Below, one piece after another: positions 14,678-22,413 of a DNA stretch of 35,397 bases. The stretch is from an uncultured Campylobacter sp. (lineage in GTDB: Bacteria; Campylobacterota; Campylobacteria; Campylobacterales; Campylobacteraceae): NCBI GenBank assembly GCA_900539255.1, contig UQBJ01000022.1, positions 1-35,397 on the forward strand, written 5' to 3'. A program made the translations under genes and the position numbers. How positions within the stretch are numbered: the first letter of the stretch is position 1; every line of letters starts with the position of its first letter. The notes under the pieces are model-generated. The model was given only the letters and a program-made list of their open reading frames with translations, ran no database searches and was not told where the DNA came from.

Positions 14678-15510
14678 TTGTTTTCCTTTTGATACACAAA
14701 ACTTAGCCATTCGTTTGTTTGGCTTTGTTTGATTTGTTTAAACTCTTTAAATTCACGCTGAATTCGCGCCTTGTATTTGTCTAAAATGCCCGCAAGCACC
14801 AAATATCCGCCTTTTTTTACTCTTGCCTTTAAATCAAACGCGAGAGTTAGGATAATGTCGCCGACTAAATTTGCGACAACTATGTCATAAAGGGCTTTTG
14901 TTTGATTTACCGAGCCTTGCCATAGCTCTTTAAGTGCTATTTGGTTGAGTTTTGCGTTTGAGAGCGTGCTTGAAACGGCTATTTCATCGGTATCGCAAGC
15001 ACTCACTTCGCAGCCCATTTTAGCTAAAATAATGCTTAAAATTCCGCTTCCACAGCCTATATCAAGGGCTTTGTCGCCGCTTTTAGCAAAGGCTTGCAAA
15101 AGCTCTATGCACGAGTGCGTGCTTTCGTGGTGTCCCGAGCCAAAGGCAAGTGCAGGGTCGATTTGCACATTTATAGCGCGCAAATTTGGCTTTTGCCACG
15201 AACTATGTATGTAAAAGTCCCCTATTTGCAAGGGCGCAACGCCTTTTTGATACTCTTTTATCCAGTCTTTGTTTGGCTTTTGGCTTAAATTTGTGCGTAG
15301 GTTGAGCGTAACATTTTGGTGCTTTGCTAAGCTTGCGCCGAATTTATCCACAGCCCAAGCGATAGTGCTTAAATCATCATTTGAGCGCACGAAAACGCCG
15401 CCATTTTTTTCCTCCACAGCCTCCACGCCCAAAGACAGCACAAAGTCGATAAACAAAGGGTTATAAGGCTTATCGACTTGAAAAAAAAATTCGTTGTAAG
15501 AATCTTGCAT
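14674..15510 (-). CDS. prmA: Ribosomal protein L11 methyltransferase
   Basis: SAM-dependent trimethylation of ribosomal protein L11. The 278-residue protein has the PrmA hallmark AFGSGHHESTHSC (122-134, canonical FGTGxHxTT), the SAM-binding motif I LDIGCGSGILSI (149-160), and ACDTDEIAV (171-179) for motif II. VVANLVGDII stands where canonical PrmA has NI(L/V), a small deviation. The N-terminal substrate domain is shorter than the E. coli one. It sits nine bases downstream of cheY and overlaps ftsH by four bases. A run of nine A's (plus strand, about 15481-15489) lies in its early codons and is the longest homopolymer noticed; phase variation is not indicated. Confidence 0.92.
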   Translation of the reverse strand: MQDSYNEFFFQVDKPYNPLFIDFVLSLGVEAVEEKNGGVFVRSNDDLSTIAWAVDKFGASLAKHQNVTLNLRTNLSQKPNKDWIKEYQKGVAPLQIGDFYIHSSWQKPNLRAINVQIDPALAFGSGHHESTHSCIELLQAFAKSGDKALDIGCGSGILSIILAKMGCEVSACDTDEIAVSSTLSNAKLNQIALKELWQGSVNQTKALYDIVVANLVGDIILTLAFDLKARVKKGGYLVLAGILDKYKARIQREFKEFKQIKQSQTNEWLSFVYQKENK

Positions 15511-15519
15511 AACCCTGCT

Positions 15520-15915
15520 TTACTCAGCCGCTGGTGTCGTGCCGGGCGCGATTCCAAGCACATCTTCGAGCTTTTCTTTCAAAACTTGCGGTGTAAAGGG
15601 CTTTACTATGTAGTTATTTACCCCAGCTTTAAGCGCGGTGATAACCTCAGCCTTGCCGCCCTCAGTCGTTACCATAATGATGGGCATATCCTCATACTTT
15701 TTTTCGGCGCGAATCTTTTTCACCAAATCAAGTCCGTTCATCTCGGGCATATTCCAGTCCGTGATGACAACCTTTATACTCTCATCAGCACTCAGCTTTT
15801 CCCAAGCCTCCACGCCGTGTTCTGCCTCTACGACATCGGTGTGTCCGAGTCTTTCCAAGGTGTTTCTTATAATCCTTCTCATTGTAGAGCTATCATCGAC
15901 AACCAACAATCTCAC
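15520..15915 (-). CDS. cheY: Chemotaxis response regulator CheY
   Basis: Single receiver-domain protein that, when phosphorylated by CheA, binds the flagellar switch and changes rotation. All active-site residues are visible: D7, D8 (VVDDSS), phospho-acceptor D53 (ITDWNMPEMNG), T83/T84 (MVTTEGG), Y102 (NNYIVKPF) and K105. The 131 residues include a short acidic/Pro tail (GIAPGTTPAAE) beyond the core. The start is GTG at 15915 with AAGGAC eight bases upstream, and it matches the MxLLVVDDSS N-terminus of the family. It is first of a five-gene operon with prmA, ftsH, the Psd-like gene and pssA, driven by a TATAAT box at 15951-15946. No other chemotaxis gene is in the window. Confidence 0.96.
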   Translation of the reverse strand: MRLLVVDDSSTMRRIIRNTLERLGHTDVVEAEHGVEAWEKLSADESIKVVITDWNMPEMNGLDLVKKIRAEKKYEDMPIIMVTTEGGKAEVITALKAGVNNYIVKPFTPQVLKEKLEDVLGIAPGTTPAAE

Positions 15916-15945
15916 GCTTTCGTCCTTTCAATGCCAAAATATCAC

Positions 15946-15951
15946 ATTATA
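15946..15951 (-). promoter_or_regulatory. -10 box for the cheY operon
   Basis: TATAAT on the minus strand 30 bases before the cheY GTG, in the 100-base gap after pglG. Confidence 0.6.
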
Positions 15952-16015
15952 ACGCATTTTAGCTTAAATTCAAGTGATAAGTATAGCATTTTTTCTTAAA
16001 AATTTAGCAAATCTT

Positions 16016-16915
16016 TCAAAATATCTGTTTTTTATATTTGTATTTTACCGCAAACAAATAAATACTAAGCCCCACGAGCAACACGCTCACGCCGATGATA
16101 AGATAAATCGCATAAATCATCTGCGACAAGTCGCCTGTTACGAGCTTAAACACGAGCATTAAGGCTTCTATGGCAAGGGCGATGATGATAGAGCCTAAAA
16201 AACGCACCATTGTTTTTTGGATACCGCCTTTTTCCTTGCGGTTGCGCCCCAAAACTTCTTCCTCAATCACCGTTTTAGCCAAGTCAAATATCGCTAACGC
16301 CAGCGTTATGGCGATAGTGCTTTCAAACATTTGCTGAATTTTCACGCCTTCTTGGTTAAAAAGGCTTAAAATTCCGCGATGAAACAAAAAGCAAGTGATG
16401 ACAAAAAGCACCGCCCCAAAGCAAAAATACACCACGCGGCTAAACTGCATAAAGATGAATTCAAAATTGCTCGCTTGTATGAGTTTAAGGATATTTGCAA
16501 GCTTTATGTCTATGCAAACTACGAATTCTAGCTTGCCCGAGCTGTTGTAAATAGGCATAGACGCCGTTACACAAAGCTCATTGTCAAGGCTTGATGGGTA
16601 AGGGTCGCTCAAAACACAGCGTTTGAGCTTAACAGCGCGGTAAAAATAACTCCGCCCGCTTCTGTCCTCGCCCTTGCCCGTGCAAAAGTCCTTGCGCGTG
16701 CTGATATTGTTATCAATTTGCTTGCCCGAGTTATCAAGGATATACAAGGCTTCAAAGCCTTCTATCTCGTGTGCAAGCTTGTCCAAAGCCACTTTTATGC
16801 TCGAAAGCTCGATTTGCGGGAGCTTGTCGGGTAAATTTCTTGTTAGGATATAGCTCATATAGGCTCTTGCTTTGTAGCGGTTTTCCTCAAACTTTTGAAT
16901 TTCTTTGATATACAT
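16016..16915 (-). CDS. pglG: PglG-like membrane protein with extracytoplasmic PDC/Cache-type sensor domain
   Basis: 299 residues. Residues about 50-145 resemble a PDC/Cache sensor fold: ALYILDNSGKQIDNN, then SYFYRAVKLKRCVLSDPYPS (89-108), then ELCVTASMPIYNSSGKLEFVVCIDI (113-137 region). Hydrophobic helices follow at about 161-178, 201-216, 240-257 and 268-288. There is no signalling output domain. In C. jejuni, pglG is the last gene of the N-glycosylation locus and lies directly beside cheY, as here; its role there is not established and it is not essential for glycosylation. The homology call rests on this position plus the sequence pattern. The neighbours upstream are repeats and groEL, so the other pgl genes are elsewhere or absent. 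Confidence 0.7.
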   Translation of the reverse strand: MYIKEIQKFEENRYKARAYMSYILTRNLPDKLPQIELSSIKVALDKLAHEIEGFEALYILDNSGKQIDNNISTRKDFCTGKGEDRSGRSYFYRAVKLKRCVLSDPYPSSLDNELCVTASMPIYNSSGKLEFVVCIDIKLANILKLIQASNFEFIFMQFSRVVYFCFGAVLFVITCFLFHRGILSLFNQEGVKIQQMFESTIAITLALAIFDLAKTVIEEEVLGRNRKEKGGIQKTMVRFLGSIIIALAIEALMLVFKLVTGDLSQMIYAIYLIIGVSVLLVGLSIYLFAVKYKYKKQIF

Positions 16916-17070
16916 TTGTGTTTTGCACCTTTTGAAAATGGATTTTTGTCTTTATTGTAGCATTTTTTTCTATATCTTGCAACAAAATTTGCAAAGTCTT
17001 TATTTTGTCATATCAACCTTGAATGTTTAAAGAAAGCATCTTAAATTTACTATATTTGAATTCTTTTCGC
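16916..17070. other. AT-rich gap upstream of pglG
   Basis: Holds no gene. It presumably includes the pglG promoter, but no clear TATAAT is seen. The repeat island at 17071 follows. Confidence 0.4.
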
Positions 17071-17280
17071 TTGTCATACTGGCTTGTCTTGTCATACCAA
17101 ACGCTCTTTGTGTCATAAAATTTGTCATACTAGGCTATTTTCTTGTCATACTGAGCTTTCATAAGAAAGCGAAGTATCCAAAAAATTTAAAGTATGGATT
17201 TACACCTTTAAAGTGTGGATTTTTTTGCTGCGGTTACGCCTTGCAAGCCGCTTGGTCGCTACGCTCGCAATGATAAAAAG
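17071..17280 (+). repeat. Palindromic repeat island between groEL and pglG
   Basis: Four CTTGTCATACT/TTGTCATACC-type ends lead into a full palindrome at about 17145-17180 (GTCATACTGAGC, TTTCATAAGAA, AGCGAAGTATCC). A GTGGATTTTTTTGCTGCGG ... TTGCAAGCCGCTTGGTCGC block follows and ends in CTCGCAATGATAAAA. The modules match those at 10.5 kb and inside the glycosyltransferase genes. Confidence 0.8.
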
Positions 17281-17287
17281 TAACTAG

Positions 17288-17358
17288 GCGAGCCTTGATG
17301 AGAAAATTTAGGCTCGCAAAAGGTGCAAAAATGCGTGAATTTAGCAAATTTTCACGCA
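17288..17358. repeat. Two tandem hairpins downstream of groEL
   Basis: GCGAGCCT 17288-17295 pairs with AGGCTCGC 17310-17317, and TGCGTGAA 17332-17339 pairs with TTCACGCA 17351-17358. With the stem at 17366 they make three hairpins in a row, perhaps protecting the groEL 3' end. Confidence 0.5.
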
Positions 17359-17365
17359 AAACGAG

Positions 17366-17397
17366 CTTGCAAGCTGACATAAAATTCAGCTTGCAAG
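17366..17397 (-). terminator. groEL terminator
   Basis: A perfect 12-base stem (CTTGCAAGCTGA, 8-base loop, TCAGCTTGCAAG) lies about 30 bases after the groEL stop. On the minus strand it is followed by CTCGTTTTG. Confidence 0.65.
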
Positions 17398-17427
17398 GGT
17401 CGAAAAAAGGTGTTTTGATAGTCTAAA

Positions 17428-19065
17428 CTACATCATTCCACCCATACCGCCCATTCCACCCATTCCGCTCATATCGGGCATTGCGGGTTTTTCTTCTTTG
17501 ATTTCGCTTATGGTTGCTTCGGTTGTAAGCAGCATACTCGCCACGCTCACAGCGTTTTGCAAGGCTATGCGTTCTACTTTTACAGGATCAACGATACCTG
17601 CTTTTAGCATATCCACATACTCGCCCTTTGCCGCGTCAAAGCCGTGATGCTCGCCCTTTGCCGTCTCAACAGAATGCACCACCACGCCCGCATCAAAGCC
17701 CGCATTTTCAGCGATTTGCCTCAAAGGCGCTTTAAGGGCGCGTTCTACGATAGCCCCGCCGATAGCCTCATCGCCTTCTAATTTAAGCTTGATTTTGGCT
17801 TTTGCCTTAATAAGTGCTGCGCCACCGCCGATAACTATGCCCTCTTCAACCGCTGCTTTTGTCGCGCTTAACGCATCATCAACGCGGTCTTTTTTCTCTT
17901 TCATCTCTGTTTCAGTTGCTGCGCCTACCTTGATGAGAGCCACGCCGCCGCTGAGTTTTGCAAGCCTTTCTTGGAGCTTTTCTTTGTCATAATCGCTTGT
18001 GGTTTCGGCTATTTGAGCCTTTATCTGCGTGATACGAGCCGCGATAGCTTTTTTGTCGCCCGCACCATTTACGATGGTGGTGTTGTCCTTGTCGATGATG
18101 ACGCTTGATGCCTGTCCTAAATCCTGCACGCTCGCACTTTCAAGCGTTCTGCCAAGCTCTTCGCTGATAACCTCGCCACCTGTTAAAATCGCAATGTCTT
18201 CAAGCATTGCCTTGCGCCTGTCGCCAAAACCCGGGGCTTTTACGGCTGAGATATTAAGCACGCCGCGTAGTTTATTGACAACCAAAGTCGCCAAAGCCTC
18301 GCCCTCAATGTCCTCAGCGATGATTAAAAGTGGCTTTCCTGTCTTTTGAATTTGCTCTAAAATCGGCAACAAGTCTTTCAAACTTGTGATTTTTTTGTCA
18401 AAAAGCAAAATGTAAGGCGAAGAAAGCTCCACTATCATCTTTTCGGCATTTGTGATAAAATAAGGGCTTAAATAGCCTCTGTCAAACTGCATACCCTCCA
18501 CAACGCTTAACTCATCGTTAATACTTTTTGCTTCCTCAACGGTGATAACGCCGTCTTTACCAACCTTTTCCATAGCATCAGCGATGAGTGCGCCGATTTT
18601 TTCGTCAGAATTTGCCGATATAGTCGCAACTTGGGCGATTTCTTTTTTATCCTTTACCGCATTTGCAAGCTTTTTAAGCTCAGCGATAATCGCCTCGCAC
18701 GCTTTATCCATACCTCGCTTAACCTCGATAGGATTTGCGCCTGCTGTAATGTTGCGTAAGCCCTCTTTGAAAATCGCGTGCGCCAAAATAGTAGCTGTTG
18801 TCGTGCCGTCTCCTGCTTGGTCTGCTGTTTTGCTCGCCACTTCACGCACGAGTGCTGCGCCCATATTTTCAAGGCTGTCTTTAAGCTCGATTTCCTTAGC
18901 CACGCTCACGCCGTCTTTTGTGATGGTAGGAGCGCCAAAGCTCTTTTGTATAAGCACATTGCGCCCGCGTGGTCCCATTGTAACCTTTACAGCGTCATTG
19001 AGTTTTTTAACGCCCTCGTAAAGTTTGTTTCTTGCCTCGTCTGAAAAAATGATTTCCTTTGCCAT
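17428..19065 (-). CDS. groL: Chaperonin GroEL (Hsp60)
   Basis: Tetradecameric ATP-driven folding chamber that works with GroES. The 545-residue length is standard. KVTMGPRGRNVLIQ near residue 30 and GDGTTTATILA near 86 form the nucleotide site. The C-terminus is the flexible MGGMGGMGGMM tail. GGGAAL (about 413-418) is also conserved. AAAGGAC precedes the ATG, which lies 13 bases after groES, so the pair is one operon from the promoter upstream of groES. Secure. Confidence 0.98.
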   Translation of the reverse strand: MAKEIIFSDEARNKLYEGVKKLNDAVKVTMGPRGRNVLIQKSFGAPTITKDGVSVAKEIELKDSLENMGAALVREVASKTADQAGDGTTTATILAHAIFKEGLRNITAGANPIEVKRGMDKACEAIIAELKKLANAVKDKKEIAQVATISANSDEKIGALIADAMEKVGKDGVITVEEAKSINDELSVVEGMQFDRGYLSPYFITNAEKMIVELSSPYILLFDKKITSLKDLLPILEQIQKTGKPLLIIAEDIEGEALATLVVNKLRGVLNISAVKAPGFGDRRKAMLEDIAILTGGEVISEELGRTLESASVQDLGQASSVIIDKDNTTIVNGAGDKKAIAARITQIKAQIAETTSDYDKEKLQERLAKLSGGVALIKVGAATETEMKEKKDRVDDALSATKAAVEEGIVIGGGAALIKAKAKIKLKLEGDEAIGGAIVERALKAPLRQIAENAGFDAGVVVHSVETAKGEHHGFDAAKGEYVDMLKAGIVDPVKVERIALQNAVSVASMLLTTEATISEIKEEKPAMPDMSGMGGMGGMGGMM

Positions 19066-19078
19066 TTTTTGTCCTTTC

Positions 19079-19339
19079 TTATTTTACGATACCTAAAATA
19101 TCGTCTATGTTTAAAACTAGAAATTCATCATTGCCTAGTTTCACCTCTGTGCCGCCGTATTTAGCGAACAAAATCTTATCGCCGTTTTTCAGCTCGCTTA
19201 TCTCTTTGCTGATGGCGACTACCTCGCCCATTAAGGGCTTTTCTTTGGCGTTATCGGGTATGATAATGCCAGAAGCCGTTGTCTTGGTGTCCTCAACGCG
19301 TTTTGCTAAAACTCGTTTGCCTAAGGGTTGAAAATTCAT
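19079..19339 (-). CDS. groS: Co-chaperonin GroES (Hsp10)
   Basis: Heptameric lid of the GroEL chamber. The 86 residues contain the N-terminal FQPLGKRVLAKRVE, the mobile-loop region (EDTKTTASGIIIPDNAKEK, including IIIP that contacts GroEL), and the KNGDKILFAKYGGTEV core. It has no H. pylori-type metal-binding C-terminal extension. AAAGGAC is upstream of the ATG. A consensus sigma-70 promoter lies 50-80 bases upstream; no CIRCE element (TTAGCACTC pair) is visible. Secure. Confidence 0.97.
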   Translation of the reverse strand: MNFQPLGKRVLAKRVEDTKTTASGIIIPDNAKEKPLMGEVVAISKEISELKNGDKILFAKYGGTEVKLGNDEFLVLNIDDILGIVK

Positions 19340-19362
19340 TTGTTGTCCTTTCTGTTAAACTA

Positions 19363-19376
19363 ACATTTTTAAATGT
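19363..19376. promoter_or_regulatory. Short palindrome in the groES leader
   Basis: ACATTT, TT, AAATGT lies between the groES promoter and start codon. It may be a leader hairpin or operator. It does not match CIRCE. Confidence 0.3.
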
Positions 19377-19389
19377 GAAATGAAACGAC

Positions 19390-19418
19390 ATTATAGACAA
19401 AAAAATTTAATTTGTCAA
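19390..19418 (-). promoter_or_regulatory. Consensus sigma-70 promoter of groESL
   Basis: On the minus strand TTGACA (19418-19413), a 17-base spacer and TATAAT (19395-19390) match the full consensus, unusual in this genome where -35 boxes are mostly absent. It fits very high basal expression. Confidence 0.85.
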
Positions 19419-19424
19419 TACCTT

Positions 19425-19731
19425 GCGAAAAAAATTTCATAAAAGTTTAGTGAAAGTGGCTAAACTTTTATGAGTTTTATTTGCGAAAGGTTGGAAAGCT
19501 CGCTTGAATTTGAGCGACAAAATGAGATGAAAATTTTGTGAATTTTTGTATTTTTTTGTCATCGTGTGTAAAATAAGGGCTGATTTGCATAACAAGTTGC
19601 AAAAATTCAAGTAAAAGCCTAAAATTTTGTCATTTTGAACCTTTCTAAAAGACGACCAAGCGGGTTGCAAATCGTAGCCGTAGCAAAAATCCGCATAAAT
19701 AAGGCTTTAAATTTGTTTTTTAAAGATAAAT
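19425..19731. repeat. Gap between the ABC exporter and groESL, with a decayed repeat copy
   Basis: No gene is seen. At about 19625-19690 a minus-oriented remnant of the repeat family is visible: GTCATTTTGAACC, GACCAAGCGGGTTGCAAATC, GTAGCCGTAGCAAAAATCCG. An inverted pair around 19440-19470 (AAAAGTTTAG / CTAAACTTTT) could be a terminator. Confidence 0.55.
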
Positions 19732-21375
19732 TTAAAATCTCTCCACTAAATTTTTGGCTAAATCCTTCATACTCTCGCCGTTTTGGGCTTTTAGCTCTTG
19801 TATCACGCCATCTTGCGCGAGCAAAATCCTGTCCGCCATATCAAAATACTTCTCATCGTGGCTTATGGCAAGGATTGTTTTGCCTTGTTTTTTGAGTAGC
19901 GGCAAAAGTTTGGTGTAAAAAAATCGCCGAAAAATCGGGTCTTGGTCGGCGGCAAACTCGTCCAAAACTAAAATATCCCGCTCTTCAAGCAAGGCTATCA
20001 GCATAGCAAGCCGTTTTCTCTGCCCTGTGGAAAGTTTTGTCGTGGTGATTTGTCCGTTTATGACTTGTGTTTTTTGTGAAAGCTCTAAAATTTCGAGCCA
20101 GCTTGCGATTTTAGCTTCGCTAGCTAAGCCCTCATCGGAAATAGCTTGCGTGAAAAGATGAAAATCGCTAAAAATTGCGGTGATTAAAGAGCGATACTGC
20201 GCTTTGTTACGCTCATTTATGGGCGTTTCGTCCAAGTAAATCGTCCCGCTACTTGGGGCGATGAGAGCGCACAAGAGCAAGGAAAATGTGGATTTACCAC
20301 TGCCGTTTTTGCCGATGAGAAAGACAAGCTCGCCCTTGTGGATTTCAAGGCTTGTTGGTGCGAGCGAAAACTTGCTATCATAATGAAAGCTGACTTTGTC
20401 AAAGCGCACCAAGTGCCAAATTTTGGGCGCTTTAACAAGCTCAAATTCGCCCTTATGCTCGCTGAGCGCTAAATTTTCGATTTTATCCAAAGAAACCTTT
20501 GCCATTAAAAGTGTGGGAATCGTGTCTATGACGCCCATCAGCGGCGTGCGCAAAAAGAGTATGGCGATGGCGATGGTTGTGGCACTTTCTAAACTCGCCC
20601 AGCCAAAGCGCAAGGAAAGGTAGAATTCAAAGCCAACAAGGGCTAAAAAGCCTACATTTGTGAAGTTGCTTGATAGGCTTTGAAAAAGCGCGCCCATCAC
20701 ATTTGTGTCGCGCTTGCCCTTTGCGTGTTTTTCAAATTCATTCTCATAATAAAGCTTAGCCCTATAAGCGTTTAAAGCTAGCTCTTTGCGCCCATCAATG
20801 ATATTTTCATAGTCTTTTTGCAAGGCATCATCTATTTCGCGCGATTTTCTAAAATACTGATAATCCTTCATCAAAAAGCGATAATCCACAAGAAACAAAA
20901 GCGCAATAAAAACCGAGCAAAAAAGGAAAATTTTAGGCGATAAAAGATAAAGATAAAACGAGCTTGCGATGATGAGAATCAGGGACTGGATAAAGTCTGG
21001 AAAGCGCAAAAGCCCGAAAGATATGATACGCACATCGTTGTTAAGGCTTGCAAGTAGCTTTGCTTTGGTGATTTGCTCTATCTTTAAAAATGGCGTGTCA
21101 AGGATTTGTTTGACGAGCCTTTTTTGCATTTTAAAGATGAAATTTTGCCCAAAACGCGCCAACGAAATCTCCACAAAAAGCGAACAGGCGAAAAAGGTAA
21201 GCAAAAGGGCGGCAAAATAAGCTATGTAAATGCCCTTTTCATCGCCACTTTTAAGCAAATATTCGTTAATAAAAGCCAAAGTGCCAACGCCGAGCAAACT
21301 CGTAGCCACGCTTAAAAGCAAAAACGCCAAAACCTTGAATTTGTGAGCGATGACAAGCTGAATGATGAATTTCAT
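19732..21375 (-). CDS. YojI/SyrD/PvdE-type ABC exporter (fused permease-ATPase)
   Basis: A 547-residue half-transporter of the cyclic-peptide exporter family. Six hydrophobic segments lie in residues 5-295. The ATPase follows with Walker A LIGKNGSGKST (353-363), signature KLSTGQRKRLAML (447-459), Walker B DILVLDEFAADQDP (467-480) and H-loop AISHDE (503-508). The phrases DEFAADQDP.FRR.FY and STGQRKR are characteristic of this branch, which exports lasso or cyclic peptides, or siderophore precursors. No peptide or NRPS gene lies beside it, so a general efflux or defence role is as likely. AAGGAAG lies a few bases before the ATG. Confidence 0.87.
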   Translation of the reverse strand: MKFIIQLVIAHKFKVLAFLLLSVATSLLGVGTLAFINEYLLKSGDEKGIYIAYFAALLLTFFACSLFVEISLARFGQNFIFKMQKRLVKQILDTPFLKIEQITKAKLLASLNNDVRIISFGLLRFPDFIQSLILIIASSFYLYLLSPKIFLFCSVFIALLFLVDYRFLMKDYQYFRKSREIDDALQKDYENIIDGRKELALNAYRAKLYYENEFEKHAKGKRDTNVMGALFQSLSSNFTNVGFLALVGFEFYLSLRFGWASLESATTIAIAILFLRTPLMGVIDTIPTLLMAKVSLDKIENLALSEHKGEFELVKAPKIWHLVRFDKVSFHYDSKFSLAPTSLEIHKGELVFLIGKNGSGKSTFSLLLCALIAPSSGTIYLDETPINERNKAQYRSLITAIFSDFHLFTQAISDEGLASEAKIASWLEILELSQKTQVINGQITTTKLSTGQRKRLAMLIALLEERDILVLDEFAADQDPIFRRFFYTKLLPLLKKQGKTILAISHDEKYFDMADRILLAQDGVIQELKAQNGESMKDLAKNLVERF

Positions 21376-21639
21376 CGTGCTTCCTTAATGTGGCAAAGGC
21401 GTGAATTTAACGCCATAACTTTACTCTTGTGAGTTTAGCACAATACCATCAATAAAAATCAAAAATTTAGGCTTTTGCTTGAATTTTTGCGCTTTTAAAA
21501 TGAGATTTTTAATGAATTTTTGAAATGAGTTTTCAAGGTAAATTTTTTAAAACAAGTTTTTGAAATAAAATTTGCAAATAAACTTTGAGACAAGTTTTTT
21601 AAAATGAGTTTAAAAAAAACTTTAAAACAAACTTTTAAG
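21376..21639. other. AT-rich gap with degenerate short direct repeats
   Basis: No gene. From about 21511 to 21639, loose repeats of an AAACAAGTTTTTGAAAT-like unit recur about four to five times with AT-only drift. A possible -10 for the exporter (TATTGT on minus) lies near 21440. Confidence 0.45.
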
Positions 21640-21671
21640 AAATTCAAGGCTTTTTAAAAAGCCTTGAATTT
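21640..21671 (-). terminator. frdCAB terminator
   Basis: A 32-base perfect palindrome with arms AAATTCAAGGCTTTTT and AAAAAGCCTTGAATTT starts 13 bases after the frdB stop. The minus strand continues T-rich. A typical strong intrinsic terminator. Confidence 0.8.
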
Positions 21672-21684
21672 TGTGCGCTAAATG

Positions 21685-22413
21685 CTACTGCTTGCATTTT
21701 TGAGCGACAAGTTGTCTTCTCATATAGGCGATTTTGCTTTGCAAAGGCAGCTCTTTTGGGCAGTTGTCCTCGCAAGCAAGCAAGCTCATACAGCCAAAAA
21801 CGCCATCATCATCGCCCACAAGCTCGTAAAAATCCTCCACGCTTCTGTGGTCGTGCGGGTCTTGCAAGTAGCGAGCCGTGCGCAAAAGCCCTGTCGCGCC
21901 GATGAAATTTGGGCGCATTAGCTTGGTAGCGCAGCTTGCAAGGCAAATGCCGCACTCTATGCACCTGTCAAGCTCAAAGGTTTCATCAGCCACGGCTGGC
22001 TCGATTTTTTCTTCAAGTTTGCTTATATCAACTTCTTTTTCGTTATGCACCCAGCTTTCAACGCGCTTGCACATACCCTCAAACCACTCGCCTGTATTGA
22101 CACTCAAATCCTTGATATGCCTAAACGCAGATAAGGGCATAAGCTCGATAACGCCGTCTTTGTAGTCCTTTGTGAGCGTTTTGCAAGCAAGTTTTGGCGT
22201 GCCGTTTATCATCATCGCGCAACTTCCGCAAATGCCCGCCCGACAAACAAAGTCAAAGCTCAAATCCGCATCAAATTTCTCGCGAATTTGAGTAAGACAC
22301 ACAAACACCGTCATAAAGGGCGTTTCTTCAAGCTCATAAGTAGCAAAATACGGCTTTGAAATTTTGCTTAAAGGGTTGTATTTAAACGCCTTAATCGTTA
22401 GTTTTCTACTCAT
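21685..22413 (-). CDS. frdB: Fumarate reductase iron-sulfur subunit
   Basis: Carries electrons from the FrdC haems to the FrdA flavin through three clusters. The cysteine pattern is complete: [2Fe-2S] Cys57, 62, 65, 77; [4Fe-4S] Cys151, 154, 157 with 218; [3Fe-4S] Cys161, 208, 214. This matches the Wolinella enzyme residue for residue as I remember it. The start at ATG 22413 gives 242 residues, has AGGAG upstream, and overlaps the end of frdA by eight bases; a longer frame to 22464 lies inside frdA and is unlikely. Last gene of frdCAB, followed by a strong terminator. Confidence 0.96.
   Translation of the reverse strand: MSRKLTIKAFKYNPLSKISKPYFATYELEETPFMTVFVCLTQIREKFDADLSFDFVCRAGICGSCAMMINGTPKLACKTLTKDYKDGVIELMPLSAFRHIKDLSVNTGEWFEGMCKRVESWVHNEKEVDISKLEEKIEPAVADETFELDRCIECGICLASCATKLMRPNFIGATGLLRTARYLQDPHDHRSVEDFYELVGDDDGVFGCMSLLACEDNCPKELPLQSKIAYMRRQLVAQKCKQ

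Noticed and set aside
18542..19021. 159-codon frame antisense to groEL
   Set aside because: Shadow frame with no features; groEL is unquestionable.
19340..19440. CIRCE/HrcA operator for groESL
   Set aside because: No TTAGCACTC inverted repeat is present; only an unrelated 14-base palindrome in the leader.
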